From the NCBI RefSeq assembly GCF_003574445.1, contig NZ_KZ984564.1:124001-188000 (forward strand): 64,000 nucleotides of DNA, read 5' to 3'. The stretch is from Streptomyces sp. YIM 130001 (GTDB taxonomy: Bacteria > Actinomycetota > Actinomycetes > Streptomycetales > Streptomycetaceae). The translations under genes and the position numbers were made by a program. Positions 16,091 through 23,508 of this stretch are shown here, piece by piece; the first letter of the stretch is position 1; the number at the start of each line of letters is the position of its first letter. A model generated the notes under the pieces. That model saw only the letters and a list, made by a program, of their open reading frames with translations. It did not search any database and was not told the origin of the DNA.

Positions 16091-16110
16091 GTGCACAGAT
16101 ACCTGTGCAC
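16091..16110. promoter_or_regulatory. Candidate operator of the ArsR-FtsX operon
   Basis: GTGCACAG-ATAC-CTGTGCAC is a perfect 8-bp inverted repeat centred 26 bp before the regulator start. Position and size suit autoregulation by the ArsR-type protein. Inference only. Confidence 0.6.
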
Positions 16111-16243
16111 TGCGGCAACCCGGCGTCTTCAGCGGGGGCTATCCCCCCTACTGGCCCACGGCTGCCGCGATTCACCTCATGCCGTTCCAGCGCTCCCACG
16201 ACTCGGTCCGGACCACCGCCGCGGAGCGAGCCCGAGCGCAGGG

Positions 16244-16360
16244 ATGCCCGCTGGGGGGGGGCTCGGGTTGTGTGCCGGCTGCGGGCAGCCGATGCGGCGG
16301 TACGGACGGAACGCGGCGATGCACTGCAACGCGTGCCGGACCGAGCTCAACAGCCGGTAG
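16244..16360 (+). CDS. Possible 38-residue zinc-ribbon peptide
   Basis: A short frame reads LGLCAGCGQPMRRYGRN and ends HCNACRTELNSR, with two CxxC pairs that could bind zinc. It starts right before a run of nine G (16252-16260 region). An upstream frame beginning at 16179 would join it if the run had ten G, so this may be a slippage-disrupted or mis-called longer gene. No good ribosome site is visible. Apart from this I see nothing in 16,111-16,396. Confidence 0.25.
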   Translation: MPAGGGLGLCAGCGQPMRRYGRNAAMHCNACRTELNSR

Positions 16361-16396
16361 CCGAGAACTGCCACCAGAACTGCGACCACGCACGCC

Positions 16397-16428
16397 GAAG
16401 GGCCCCGCCGCGAACGACGGGGCCCTTC
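16397..16428 (-). terminator. Original terminator of tRNA-Ser, displaced by the element
   Basis: GAAGGGCCCCG / CGGGGCCCTTC forms a perfect 11-bp stem. It lies just beyond the left att copy, where the 3' end of the tRNA lay before insertion. The element supplies an equivalent hairpin at 23398-23429. Confidence 0.75.
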
Positions 16429-16435
16429 AACGTTA

Positions 16436-16508
16436 GTGCCCGGTGAGGCACTGGCGGAGGATACGAGATTCGAACTCGTGAGGGGTTGCCCCCAACACGC
16501 TTTCCAAG
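16436..16508. repeat. attL, 73-bp direct repeat
   Basis: Identical to 23436-23508. It includes the tRNA-Ser 3' half from the anticodon loop to the CCA end and 16 bp beyond. After base 16508 the sequence diverges into the element (TCTGATCG), whereas the right copy continues into the tRNA 5' half. Confidence 0.93.
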
Positions 16509-16624
16509 TCTGATCGTTGGGGCTGACTGATGATCCAATGCCGTTCATCTGCGTTCATGCCCGAACGCACGTTGTTCGCCTCCCTGGTGTCGGCCTCTCG
16601 TGAACGAGTGCGGACCATGGCGAA

Positions 16625-16645
16625 TGAGACGGAAACTGAGACGGA
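16625..16645. promoter_or_regulatory. Left arm-type repeat pair (GAGACGGA x2)
   Basis: Two GAGACGGA 8-mers separated by AACT, preceded by T. The same 21 bp occurs at 23370-23390 near the other end. In the excised circle the two copies would flank the att core at about 116 and 45 bp. They are candidate arm sites for the integrase or excisionase. Confidence 0.5.
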
Positions 16646-16654
16646 GTCCTTGCG

Positions 16655-17263
16655 TCACTCAGGGATGATGCCCGGGAATCCGATTCCAGCTTCGGGGTCT
16701 TGTATGTTGAGGTCTGCTCGCATGCTGGCTCTCAGGCGCTGCAGCCGTGCTTCAAAGGAGGCAACGAGCGTGCGGTACTCGGGGTGGTCTTGAAGCAGGC
16801 CGTCAGCTATCGGATCCTTCATGTTCCTCAGAGCCTTGTACGTTGCCTCCGACTCCCGGACCACATCTTTCGATGCCGTGATCAGCATCTCCATTCGGCG
16901 TTCGTACGCCTGGCTGTCCACCAGTGCTTGCCGTGCGTGCGCTCGCCGATCTTCGGCTGCGAGTCCGGGGTTGTACGCGGTCTCCCGTAATCCATTCCGC
17001 CAGGCCGCGAGTGCGATCAGGTAGCTCGTGTAGGAAGACTTCTTGGAAACCTCGTGGCGTTCCCGCGACTCTCTGCGCCACCGCAGCCGGTCGGCAACCA
17101 AGGTTGTCGTGGCACCGAGAGCCACGCCTGTAAGTGCAATTAGAGCAGGGAGCCAAGCCAATCCAGCCTCCGGATCTCGTATGAGCTCGTGTAGTGCCTG
17201 CAACGGTAAGCGGAGGTCGGTGGAGCGGGTTTGGGCTGGAGCTGCTTTGGGGTGAGTGATCAT
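16655..17263 (-). CDS. Hypothetical single-pass membrane protein of the element
   Basis: 202 aa. I do not recognise the family. The ATG at 17263 follows AAGGGG at short spacing. One membrane helix (WLPALIALTGVALGATTTLVAD, about 36-58) is followed by a basic patch (RLRWRRESRERHEVSKKS) and a long helical, probably coiled-coil cytoplasmic domain. The gene is the last one before attL and is transcribed towards it. Proteins of this plan occur as cargo of integrative elements; a role in immunity or plasmid spread would be a guess. Confidence 0.6.
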   Translation of the reverse strand: MITHPKAAPAQTRSTDLRLPLQALHELIRDPEAGLAWLPALIALTGVALGATTTLVADRLRWRRESRERHEVSKKSSYTSYLIALAAWRNGLRETAYNPGLAAEDRRAHARQALVDSQAYERRMEMLITASKDVVRESEATYKALRNMKDPIADGLLQDHPEYRTLVASFEARLQRLRASMRADLNIQDPEAGIGFPGIIPE

Positions 17264-17496
17264 GGCCCCTTAAGCTGGCTGCGCGTCGGGCAGTCTTGTG
17301 GACCTGCCCGTTGTAGCTCGACGTCGGGGCCATGATCTTCGAGGCTCACCCCAAAGTGGCTGCCTAAAGCCGTGGAGCCGACCGCCCCAGCCACGCGGGT
17401 ATTTGCTCTTCCCTCTCCCCGAGCACGCTGGCGCGTCGACGGGCGCGGCCTGCCGGTGGCGAAGACATGGAGGCGGGCCGCGCCGCAAGGCGGCGC

Positions 17497-17519
17497 GCCC
17501 CCGCGCCGTGCGCGGGGGC
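17497..17519 (-). terminator. Terminator after the XRE-TPR gene
   Basis: A perfect 10-bp stem, GCCCCCGCGC / GCGCGGGGGC, with a 3-nt loop, 30 bp past the stop at 17549. The rest of the 17,264-17,548 gap shows no gene. Confidence 0.7.
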
Positions 17520-17548
17520 CTTGATGAAGTAGAGAAACCTGTAACGGG

Positions 17549-18781
17549 CTACCGGGTGCGGCTCAGCGCCGTGAGGTGTTCTAGGTAGCCCTGTCCGGTG
17601 GCCTCGCCGCTGAAGTCACGGTTCACGATCGCTGCGAGTTCGCGGCTGACCAACAGGAGCGACGGCAACGATTGCCGATCGCCTTTGAGGGCCCATTCGC
17701 CGAAGTTCACGGCTTGCTCAAGGTCTCCGCGCCGTGCGGCAACAACTCCAAGCGTCACGCGGGCTTCTGCTGCGCGCATCGGTGCCTTCTCGACACCGTC
17801 GAAGTCTGTGCCGACTCGGATCACTTCATTGGCGAGTGTCTCGGCCATGGCGTCTTCGCCAAGCAGTCGGTAGCAATCCATGGCGTAGAAGTCGAACTTT
17901 GCCGGGTCCACCACGAAGTGATGATCCAGATTCTCCGGATACGGCATGCCCTCCAAGAGCTTGCGGCCCCGGTCTAGCGCGACTTCGGTCTTCCGGCGGT
18001 CTCCGAGACGTGCCCACCCTTTGGCCTCGTGTGCAGCGAGTTGCACCGCGACACCATGGTTGGGGGCAACCTCCGTGCCGCTCTGTGAGGCCGCAAGAAT
18101 CCCGTGGTAATCACCGGTGGTGAGCGAGAACCAGGCGCGCATCTCGTGGGCCCATCCTGCTACTTCGCTGTTCCCGGCTTCGTCGGCGAGAGACAGAACT
18201 GCCCGGCGGGTGCTCTCTGCGGCGGCTCGGTCTCCGGAGTCGTACTCGACGCATCCGACGAGCAGAGCGAGCCATGCGGAGATCGTCAGTACTTCGCGGT
18301 GCTGAGTGAGAGTGAGGCGCTGGGATTGAAGGCCTGCTACGCGCTTGAGCCATTCCCGGCCCTCGACAGCGAGTTGCCTGCTCGGCAGATATGGGTACTC
18401 CGAGCACAGGCGATCGGCGGTGATGCGGAGCGCGTCCAAGGTGGCGTTATCGACGTCGGACGCCTGTACGCGGCTCAGGATGTCCAGTGTCTCCATACCG
18501 CTGGCAGCAATGACCTCGGCGTTCCCGTCCCGGCGGCCCTCCACGGGGAAGAGAGCGTGAGTGACTGTGCCGAAGGTGGACGCAATGATCGGCTGGTAGA
18601 ACTCGCTCGGCTTGACCTCGCCGGACTCCCAGCGCTTCCACTGCCGGACCATGCTCGACCCATCGGGCAGGCGTTTTGGGGAATGCGCCCGCAGCGCGGC
18701 CACGGCTTCGGTTTGTGACCACTTCCGGGCTTCACGCTCGGCAGCAATCCGCCGTGCCCATGCCGGCCGTTCGTCGCTCAT
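17549..18781 (-). CDS. XRE-family regulator with TPR-like C-terminal domain
   Basis: 410 aa. The ATG at 18781 has GGGAGGG 7 nt upstream. The N-terminus (about 5-65) is a helix-turn-helix (RRIAAEREARKWSQTEAVAALRAHS, SMVRQWKRWESGEVKPSEFYQPI). The remainder is helical with repeated alanine-rich pairs (GDRAAAESTRRAVLSLADEAG, ARRGDLEQAVNFGEWAL), typical of TPR-containing actinobacterial XRE proteins that sense a peptide or small ligand. It is transcribed away from the GntR gene. Five or six TGACA-type sites lie upstream, likely its operator. Such proteins are common cargo of actinomycete elements. Confidence 0.78.
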   Translation of the reverse strand: MSDERPAWARRIAAEREARKWSQTEAVAALRAHSPKRLPDGSSMVRQWKRWESGEVKPSEFYQPIIASTFGTVTHALFPVEGRRDGNAEVIAASGMETLDILSRVQASDVDNATLDALRITADRLCSEYPYLPSRQLAVEGREWLKRVAGLQSQRLTLTQHREVLTISAWLALLVGCVEYDSGDRAAAESTRRAVLSLADEAGNSEVAGWAHEMRAWFSLTTGDYHGILAASQSGTEVAPNHGVAVQLAAHEAKGWARLGDRRKTEVALDRGRKLLEGMPYPENLDHHFVVDPAKFDFYAMDCYRLLGEDAMAETLANEVIRVGTDFDGVEKAPMRAAEARVTLGVVAARRGDLEQAVNFGEWALKGDRQSLPSLLLVSRELAAIVNRDFSGEATGQGYLEHLTALSRTR

Positions 18782-18835
18782 GTGCTTGCCCTCCCGTCGG
18801 GGATGCCTGCTCCCGAGTCTGGCACCTCAGATGCC

Positions 18836-18900
18836 GGTGACACGGGGGGTGACAGGGGGCTGACACCAAGGCTGTCCCCTGGTGACACCACCTCTGTCAC
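18836..18900. promoter_or_regulatory. Cluster of GGTGACA-type iterons
   Basis: GGTGACA at 18836, 18848 and 18881, CTGACA at 18860, and inverted TGTC/TGTCAC at 18873 and 18895. The cluster lies 55-120 bp before the XRE-TPR start. It may bind that regulator or act in element replication. Function is inferred. Confidence 0.5.
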
Positions 18901-18939
18901 TGGTCGAGCGATCACGCTGCGTTCATCGTGGATCACACG

Positions 18940-19302
18940 TTAGAGGCTGCTCGTGTGATCGGCTCGCTTCTCCAACTCGGCCACACGGGCGGCAAGTTGT
19001 CGAATCTCGGAGTGGATAGCTGTGATCTCGTCCCGACTGGCCCTGTTGGTCGATCCACCTTCATCGTCACCGACCGTCGACGTCTGCACGAAGTATCCGC
19101 GTGTAGGCACGGACTCGATCAGGCCTTCCTCAATGAGGATCTGGAGCGCACTCCCCGCCGTCACGGGTGTGACCCCGAATCGATCCGCCAGGTCCCGCAC
19201 GGACGCGAGCTTTCGCCCCTTGGGAAGCTCGGCGATCTCCGGGCGCAAAGCGTCCGCGATTTGGACCTTCTTGGGGCGGGGGTCGTCATCGGCAATGGTC
19301 AT
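18940..19302 (-). CDS. KorSA-like GntR family repressor of the element
   Basis: 120 aa. The ATG at 19302 gives MTIADDDPRPKKVQIADALR. The winged helix (about 15-85) has GRKLASVRDLADRFGVTPVTAGSALQILIEEGLIESVPTRGYFVQ, a short GntR domain without an effector domain. A C-terminal helix (ITAIHSEIRQLAARVAELEKRAD) probably dimerises. In pSAM2 the GntR repressor KorSA silences pra and thereby the rep-xis-int operon. The same divergent position before the operon suggests the same job here. No good ribosome site precedes the start, so the transcript may be leaderless. Confidence 0.8.
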   Translation of the reverse strand: MTIADDDPRPKKVQIADALRPEIAELPKGRKLASVRDLADRFGVTPVTAGSALQILIEEGLIESVPTRGYFVQTSTVGDDEGGSTNRASRDEITAIHSEIRQLAARVAELEKRADHTSSL

Positions 19303-19324
19303 GGATCGAGCGTAGCGACTAGAG

Positions 19325-19388
19325 CAGATTAGTACAGCCCATGTTGCGTGACCTCTTGCGTCATAGTCTGTATAAGTACATGCTATGT
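19325..19388. promoter_or_regulatory. Divergent control region of the element
   Basis: The spacer before the rep operon is AT-rich for this genome and has TATAAGTACATG near 19370-19382. AGTACA occurs twice (near 19332 and 19375), each time in TTAGTACA / TAAGTACA context. These are candidate sites for the adjacent GntR repressor and hold the operon promoter. Exact -35 and -10 are not certain. Confidence 0.45.
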
Positions 19389-19479
19389 CATGCGGCCGGA
19401 TGGCCGTGAGCCCGGAGGACGGCGCCCTACCGCCAAGCAAGTCGCCGCCCTCCTTCGTCCCACGAAGGGAAGTTCCATC

Positions 19480-19725
19480 ATGCCTGCGACCCGCAGTGAT
19501 CGTCTGTCGGCTCCGCTGTCGCGTACCGAGGATGCGGTGGCCGTGTCCTCGCCGTGCATGGCGTGCGGGGCCGTGGTGTCCGGTTGGGCTTGGATCAACA
19601 CGGCTGGTGTCGGGGTGCTGATGCACCGCACGTTCTGGGGTTCTGAGGCGTGCCCGTCGGCGGCCTCGTTCGACTGGGCGACCGGTGTTGAGTTGTCCGC
19701 TCCGGTTGAGGCGGTGGCGGCATGA
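19480..19725 (+). CDS. Small CxxC protein, first gene of the rep operon
   Basis: 81 aa. The ATG at 19480 has GAAGGGA 9 nt upstream. I do not recognise it. It contains CMACG near residue 26, then a histidine and a further cysteine (HRTFWGSEAC), which could form a zinc-binding knuckle. Its stop overlaps the start of the next gene (ATGA), so it is translated with the operon. The small size and position suggest an element-specific regulatory or accessory protein. Confidence 0.6.
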   Translation: MPATRSDRLSAPLSRTEDAVAVSSPCMACGAVVSGWAWINTAGVGVLMHRTFWGSEACPSAASFDWATGVELSAPVEAVAA

Positions 19726-20474
19726 CGATCACCGGCCTGGACTCGGTCCGCTCGGGTAATGAGCGTCTGCGTGGCGCGATGATCGCCGCGAACGTCACGC
19801 TTGATGCTCTGGCTGAGCGGGTCGGTATCGATCCGAAGAGCGTGGAGCGGTGGATCTCCAAGAACCGCACTCCGCACGCCCGGCATGCTGAGGCTGCCGC
19901 GAAGCTGCTGGGGGCGGATGCCTTTCACCTGTGGCCTGCGATGGGGGAGCGTCGGCGTTCGGTGCCGGTTCCTCAGGATGAGGTCGTTGCCGCCTATGCC
20001 ACGCGGGCCGCGGTCCCCATGGACGTATGGCGCCAGGTTCTCGCCGGTGGCACGGTGTCGCTCGACCTGGTGCTCGTGAACCTGGTCTTCGTCGCCCATG
20101 TGGTCGGGGACTTACCCGAGTTGATCGCCGACAAGGCGGCTGCTGGCGTCCGGGTCCGCATCGTGATCCCCGAGCAGGCAACCGGTCGGGCCGGACAGGT
20201 CGCTGACACGCTCGGGGCCCTGGCGGAGCTGCCGGGCGTGGAGATCGCTACGCACGCGGGCTTGATGTCGGATGTGCTGCGGGCCGATGACGACCTGTTG
20301 GTCTCCACTCCGGTCGACGGCCTGATTCCCTCACTCGCCCCGGTGCTACACCTGCGCCGGTTGGGTCCGGCCCCGCTGACCGGGGGCTACCTGACCAGCC
20401 TCGATCACCTCGTCATGAGCGCCGAACCCTACGGTTCCGCTCCGGTGGCGCGCCTTCGGGCGGTGGGCGCATGA
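19722..20474 (+). CDS. Helix-turn-helix protein with PLD-like C-terminal domain
   Basis: 250 aa. The N-terminus (about 10-75) is a helix-turn-helix (NERLRGAMIAANVTLDALAERVGIDPKSVERWISKNRTPHARHA). The C-terminus (about 105-245) alternates strands and helices (VRVRIVIPEQATGRAG, LLVSTPVDGLIPSLAPVLHLRR) like a phospholipase-D-type fold but without an HKD catalytic motif, so a ligand-sensing role is more likely than catalysis. It overlaps the small upstream gene and rep by four bases on both sides. By place it could fill the Pra activator role of pSAM2, but I do not claim homology. Confidence 0.68.
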   Translation: MTITGLDSVRSGNERLRGAMIAANVTLDALAERVGIDPKSVERWISKNRTPHARHAEAAAKLLGADAFHLWPAMGERRRSVPVPQDEVVAAYATRAAVPMDVWRQVLAGGTVSLDLVLVNLVFVAHVVGDLPELIADKAAAGVRVRIVIPEQATGRAGQVADTLGALAELPGVEIATHAGLMSDVLRADDDLLVSTPVDGLIPSLAPVLHLRRLGPAPLTGGYLTSLDHLVMSAEPYGSAPVARLRAVGA

Positions 20475-21907
20475 CCGGCTTCCCCGTTTCCCCGGACGCG
20501 GTCACCGCTCAGGCATCAGCCATGGGCACCGACCCGATCACCTTCGCCGACCTTCTACGGGTCGCCAATGACCCTGACTTCGACCGCTGGCGCGAACAGA
20601 TCGGCCGTACCGGCGGCTGCTCCGACCCCATCCACCTGACAGGCCAGACCGTCACCCGTGACGCGAAGACGCGTGAGGTCCTGTACGCCTACAGCACCGA
20701 GCAAGAGCCCGGCGGACGGCTTCGCGTCGCATGCGGCAACCGTCGGGCATCGCGCTGCCCCTCCTGCGCCTGGACCTACGCGGGGGACACGTACCACCTG
20801 ATCCGGGCCGGGATCTCGGGTGATGAACGCAAGGACGTGCCCGATACGGTGCGTGATCACCCACGGGTGTTCGCCACGCTGACGGCTCCGTCGTTCGGCC
20901 CGGTCCACAACCGCCCGGATCGAGGCGTGTGCCGCTGCGGGACCTCGCACGTGGAGGACGATCCCGCCCTCGGCACTGCGCTCAACCTGGGCACGTACGA
21001 CTACGCCGCAGCCGTGTTGTGGAACAACCACGCTGGGCAGCTTTGGCAGCGCTTCACGATCTATCTGCGCCGCGAGATCGCCGCCCGCGCCGGTCTGTCC
21101 CAGGGCGCCCTCTCCGAGCACTGCCGCGTGTCCTTCGGGAAGGTCGCGGAGTTCCAGAAGCGCGGTGCCGTCCACTTCCATGCCGTCGTGCGCATCGATG
21201 GCCCCGACGGCCCTGCTTCGATGCCCCCGGCCTGGGCCACCACCCAGCTTCTGGATGAGGTGATCCGCGCCGCTGCCGCTCGATCGACGGTGACGGTCCC
21301 GTCTGCCGGCCGTTTCCCGGAACGCATCCTGGGGTGGGGAACTCAGGTCGACGTCCAGCCCATCGGTGCTTTCGGACACGAGGAACTGACGGAGCAGGCG
21401 GTGGCCTCATACGTCGCGAAGTATGCGACCAAGGCGGCGGAGACAACCGGCACCGTGGACCGCCGTATCGGTGAGCTGGCCGAACTCGACAAGCTCTCCG
21501 GCCTCCCCGCCCACACTCGCCGCCTGATCGAGGCCTGCTGGGCACTCGATGCCGTCTATCCGGATCGGCTGCTCGCGCGCTGGTCACACATGCTCGGCTT
21601 CCGAGGCCACTTCTCTACGAAGTCCCGCCGCTACTCGACCACCCTCGGCGCTTTGCGTCAGGTCCGCGCCGACTACCGCGCCCGCCAGGAACGCCAAGAG
21701 CGCGGCTTCGCCGAAGACCTCGACGACACGGAGGCCTCCACGCTGGTCCTCGCCCACTGGACCTACGCCGGACACGGCCACACCCCCGGCGAATCCTGGC
21801 TCGCCCAGACCATCGCCCGAGACATCCACCTGAACAGAGAAGTTGCCCGCGAAGCACTCACCGATCAACTGGACATCAGCAGCGACAGCGAGGGGGACTG
21901 GCTGTGA
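20471..21907 (+). CDS. Replication initiator (RepSA-like)
   Basis: 478 aa. The start overlaps the upstream stop (ATGA). A cysteine-rich section (CGNRRASRCPSCAWTYAGDTYHLIRAG) near residue 90 and GVCRCGTSH near 155 are typical of actinomycete Rep proteins. The HUH-like motif VHFHAVVRIDG lies near 233 and VASYVAKYATK near 310, where the tyrosine is the candidate nicking residue. Together they indicate rolling-circle initiation at a double-strand origin of the excised circle. In pSAM2 the repSA gene also holds the origin. The rest of the operon is xis and int, coupled by GTGA overlaps. Confidence 0.88.
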   Translation: MTGFPVSPDAVTAQASAMGTDPITFADLLRVANDPDFDRWREQIGRTGGCSDPIHLTGQTVTRDAKTREVLYAYSTEQEPGGRLRVACGNRRASRCPSCAWTYAGDTYHLIRAGISGDERKDVPDTVRDHPRVFATLTAPSFGPVHNRPDRGVCRCGTSHVEDDPALGTALNLGTYDYAAAVLWNNHAGQLWQRFTIYLRREIAARAGLSQGALSEHCRVSFGKVAEFQKRGAVHFHAVVRIDGPDGPASMPPAWATTQLLDEVIRAAAARSTVTVPSAGRFPERILGWGTQVDVQPIGAFGHEELTEQAVASYVAKYATKAAETTGTVDRRIGELAELDKLSGLPAHTRRLIEACWALDAVYPDRLLARWSHMLGFRGHFSTKSRRYSTTLGALRQVRADYRARQERQERGFAEDLDDTEASTLVLAHWTYAGHGHTPGESWLAQTIARDIHLNREVAREALTDQLDISSDSEGDWL

Positions 21908-22128
21908 ACGAAGCACCTGAACTGACGGCGGTGGCCGTGGATCCCACGTTGATCCTGCTGACCGTCGAGGAAGCTGCCCGGCGCCTCGGGATCGGCCGTA
22001 CAACCTGCTTCAGGCTCGTCAGCACGGGCGAACTGGAGTCGGTCACTGTGGGGCGCCTACGCCGTGTTCCCGCAGATGCCTTGTCCACCTACGTGGCGAC
22101 GCTTCGCCGCGCAACTCTGGCTGCGTGA
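21904..22128 (+). CDS. xis: Excisionase (helix-turn-helix)
   Basis: 74 aa. The GTG at 21904 overlaps the rep stop (GTGA). The core LTVEEAARRLGIGRTTCFRLVSTGELESVTVGRLRRVP is a MerR-like excisionase HTH as in pSAM2 Xis. It directs the integrase toward excision by bending DNA at the att arms. It sits between rep and int with four-base overlaps on both sides, so the three are made together. Confidence 0.88.
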   Translation: MNEAPELTAVAVDPTLILLTVEEAARRLGIGRTTCFRLVSTGELESVTVGRLRRVPADALSTYVATLRRATLAA

Positions 22129-23372
22129 AGGTGACCATGGCTGATCAGAAGCGGACTCGGCAGCCCAACGGGGCGTCATCGATCTACTTCGGGAAGGACG
22201 GCAAGTGGCATGGACGCGTGACGGTCGGCGTCCGGGATGACGGCAAACCCGATCGGCGTCACGTCGAACGCAAGACCAAGGCTGAGGTCACCAAGGCCGT
22301 ACGAGAACTTGAGAAGGCACGCGACTCCGGTCGGGTCCGGAAGACCGGCAAGGCGTGGTCGCTCGGGGCCTGGCTTGAGCACTGGGTCGAGAACATCGCC
22401 AAGAAGTACGTCAGTGAGAACAGCTACGACGGCTACGAAGTTGATGTTCGCGTGCATCTCGTGCCCGGACTCGGTGCACACAGACTCGATCGTTTGGAGC
22501 CTGAGCACTTGGAGACCTTCTACGCGAAGATGCAGGCATCCGGAAGCTCTGCCGGTACCACTCACCACGTTCACCGAACGGTCCGGGTGGCTCTGGGCGA
22601 AGCGGTGCGACGTGGCCACATCACGACCAACGTTGCCGAGATCGCCCGCGCTCCTCGGCTCGAAGAAGAGGACATCGAGCCGTACTCCATCGAGGAAGTG
22701 CAGAGCCTTCTTCTGGAGGCATCCAAGCTTCGGAACAGTGCTCGGTGGGTCGTCGCGCTCGCGCTGGGCCTACGGCAGGGCGAAGCTCTCGGGCTTAAGT
22801 GGGAAGACGTGTACCTGGACGCCGGATACGTCCGCACACGGAAGAACCGTCTGCGCCCGAAGTACGAGCACGGTTGTGCTGATCCGTGCGGGCGGAAGGC
22901 GGGTTACTGCCCGGAGCGCCGACAGGTTCGGCGTGAGTTCAAGAGCACCAAGTCCCGGGCAGGTCGCCGGACGATCGGTCTTCCGGAGCCGGTGGTCAAG
23001 CTCCTTCGCAAGCATCACGAGGAGCAGGCTCGGGAGCGTCAGGAAGCTGGGGAACTGTGGGAGGGCAAGGGGTACGTCTTCGCTTCCCCGACCGGCGAAC
23101 CGCTCATCCCGAACACCGACTACCACCGGTGGAAGCAGCTTCTTGCCGATGCTGGTGTCCGTGATGGTCGACTCCACGACGCTCGGCACACGGCCGGCAC
23201 TGTGCTCCTCCTGCTCGGTGTGCCGGATGTGGTGGTCGACGCGATCATGGGATGGGAGCCCGGGGGAGCGGCACGGATGCGCGCTCGGTACATGCACGTC
23301 ACAGGTCCCATGCTGAAGAAGGTGGCCGATCAGGTGGGCGAAGCTCTCTGGGGACCGCCGGACCCGAACTGA
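22125..23372 (+). CDS. int: Tyrosine site-specific integrase
   Basis: 415 aa from the GTG at 22125; an ATG at 22137 is an alternative start. The N-terminal SAM-like core-binding domain (about 60-165) precedes the catalytic domain. Catalytic residues visible are Arg in LALGLRQGEALGL, Lys in FKSTKSRAGRR, HDARH near 351-355 and Tyr389 in RARYMHV. A cysteine-rich insert (CADPCGRKAGYCPERR) may bind zinc. The stop lies in the right arm-type repeat, 64 bp before attR. It recombines attP with the tRNA-Ser 3' half. Confidence 0.95.
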   Translation: MKVTMADQKRTRQPNGASSIYFGKDGKWHGRVTVGVRDDGKPDRRHVERKTKAEVTKAVRELEKARDSGRVRKTGKAWSLGAWLEHWVENIAKKYVSENSYDGYEVDVRVHLVPGLGAHRLDRLEPEHLETFYAKMQASGSSAGTTHHVHRTVRVALGEAVRRGHITTNVAEIARAPRLEEEDIEPYSIEEVQSLLLEASKLRNSARWVVALALGLRQGEALGLKWEDVYLDAGYVRTRKNRLRPKYEHGCADPCGRKAGYCPERRQVRREFKSTKSRAGRRTIGLPEPVVKLLRKHHEEQARERQEAGELWEGKGYVFASPTGEPLIPNTDYHRWKQLLADAGVRDGRLHDARHTAGTVLLLLGVPDVVVDAIMGWEPGGAARMRARYMHVTGPMLKKVADQVGEALWGPPDPN

Positions 23373-23390
23373 GACGGAAACTGAGACGGA
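23370..23390. promoter_or_regulatory. Right arm-type repeat pair (GAGACGGA x2)
   Basis: Identical to 16625-16645 and in the same orientation. It includes the stop codon of int and lies 45 bp before the attR core. Confidence 0.5.
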
Positions 23391-23397
23391 CAACGAC

Positions 23398-23429
23398 GAA
23401 GGCCCCCACCGCGGACGGTAGGGGCCTTC
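23398..23429 (-). terminator. Element-borne terminator for tRNA-Ser
   Basis: GAAGGCCCCCACC / GGTAGGGGCCTTC forms a 13-bp stem with one mismatch, directly beyond the tRNA 3' end. It differs in sequence from the host hairpin at 16397-16428 but sits at the same distance from the 73-bp repeat. Integration therefore restores both the tRNA and its terminator. Confidence 0.75.
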
Positions 23430-23435
23430 GACATC

Positions 23436-23508
23436 GTGCCCGGTGAGGCACTGGCGGAGGATACGAGATTCGAACTCGTGAGGGGTTGCCCCCAACACGC
23501 TTTCCAAG
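23436..23508. repeat. attR, 73-bp direct repeat
   Basis: Identical to 16436-16508. It forms the 3' half of the intact tRNA-Ser gene plus 16 bp downstream of the CCA end. Confidence 0.93.

Larger units (their letters stand above)
16436..23508. mobile_element. pSAM2-like integrated element in tRNA-Ser(GGA), apparently without transfer gene
   Basis: The unit is bounded by identical 73-bp direct repeats (16436-16508 and 23436-23508), exactly 7,000 bp apart. The right copy is part of the intact tRNA-Ser gene; the left copy is the displaced 3' part. Base composition is less GC-rich than the flanks. Genes are a membrane protein, an XRE-TPR regulator, a KorSA-like GntR protein, then a coupled operon of small protein, HTH protein, replication initiator, excisionase and tyrosine integrase. 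The order rep-xis-int beside the tRNA is that of actinomycete integrative and conjugative elements. No FtsK-like Tra or Spd proteins are present. Confidence 0.93.
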
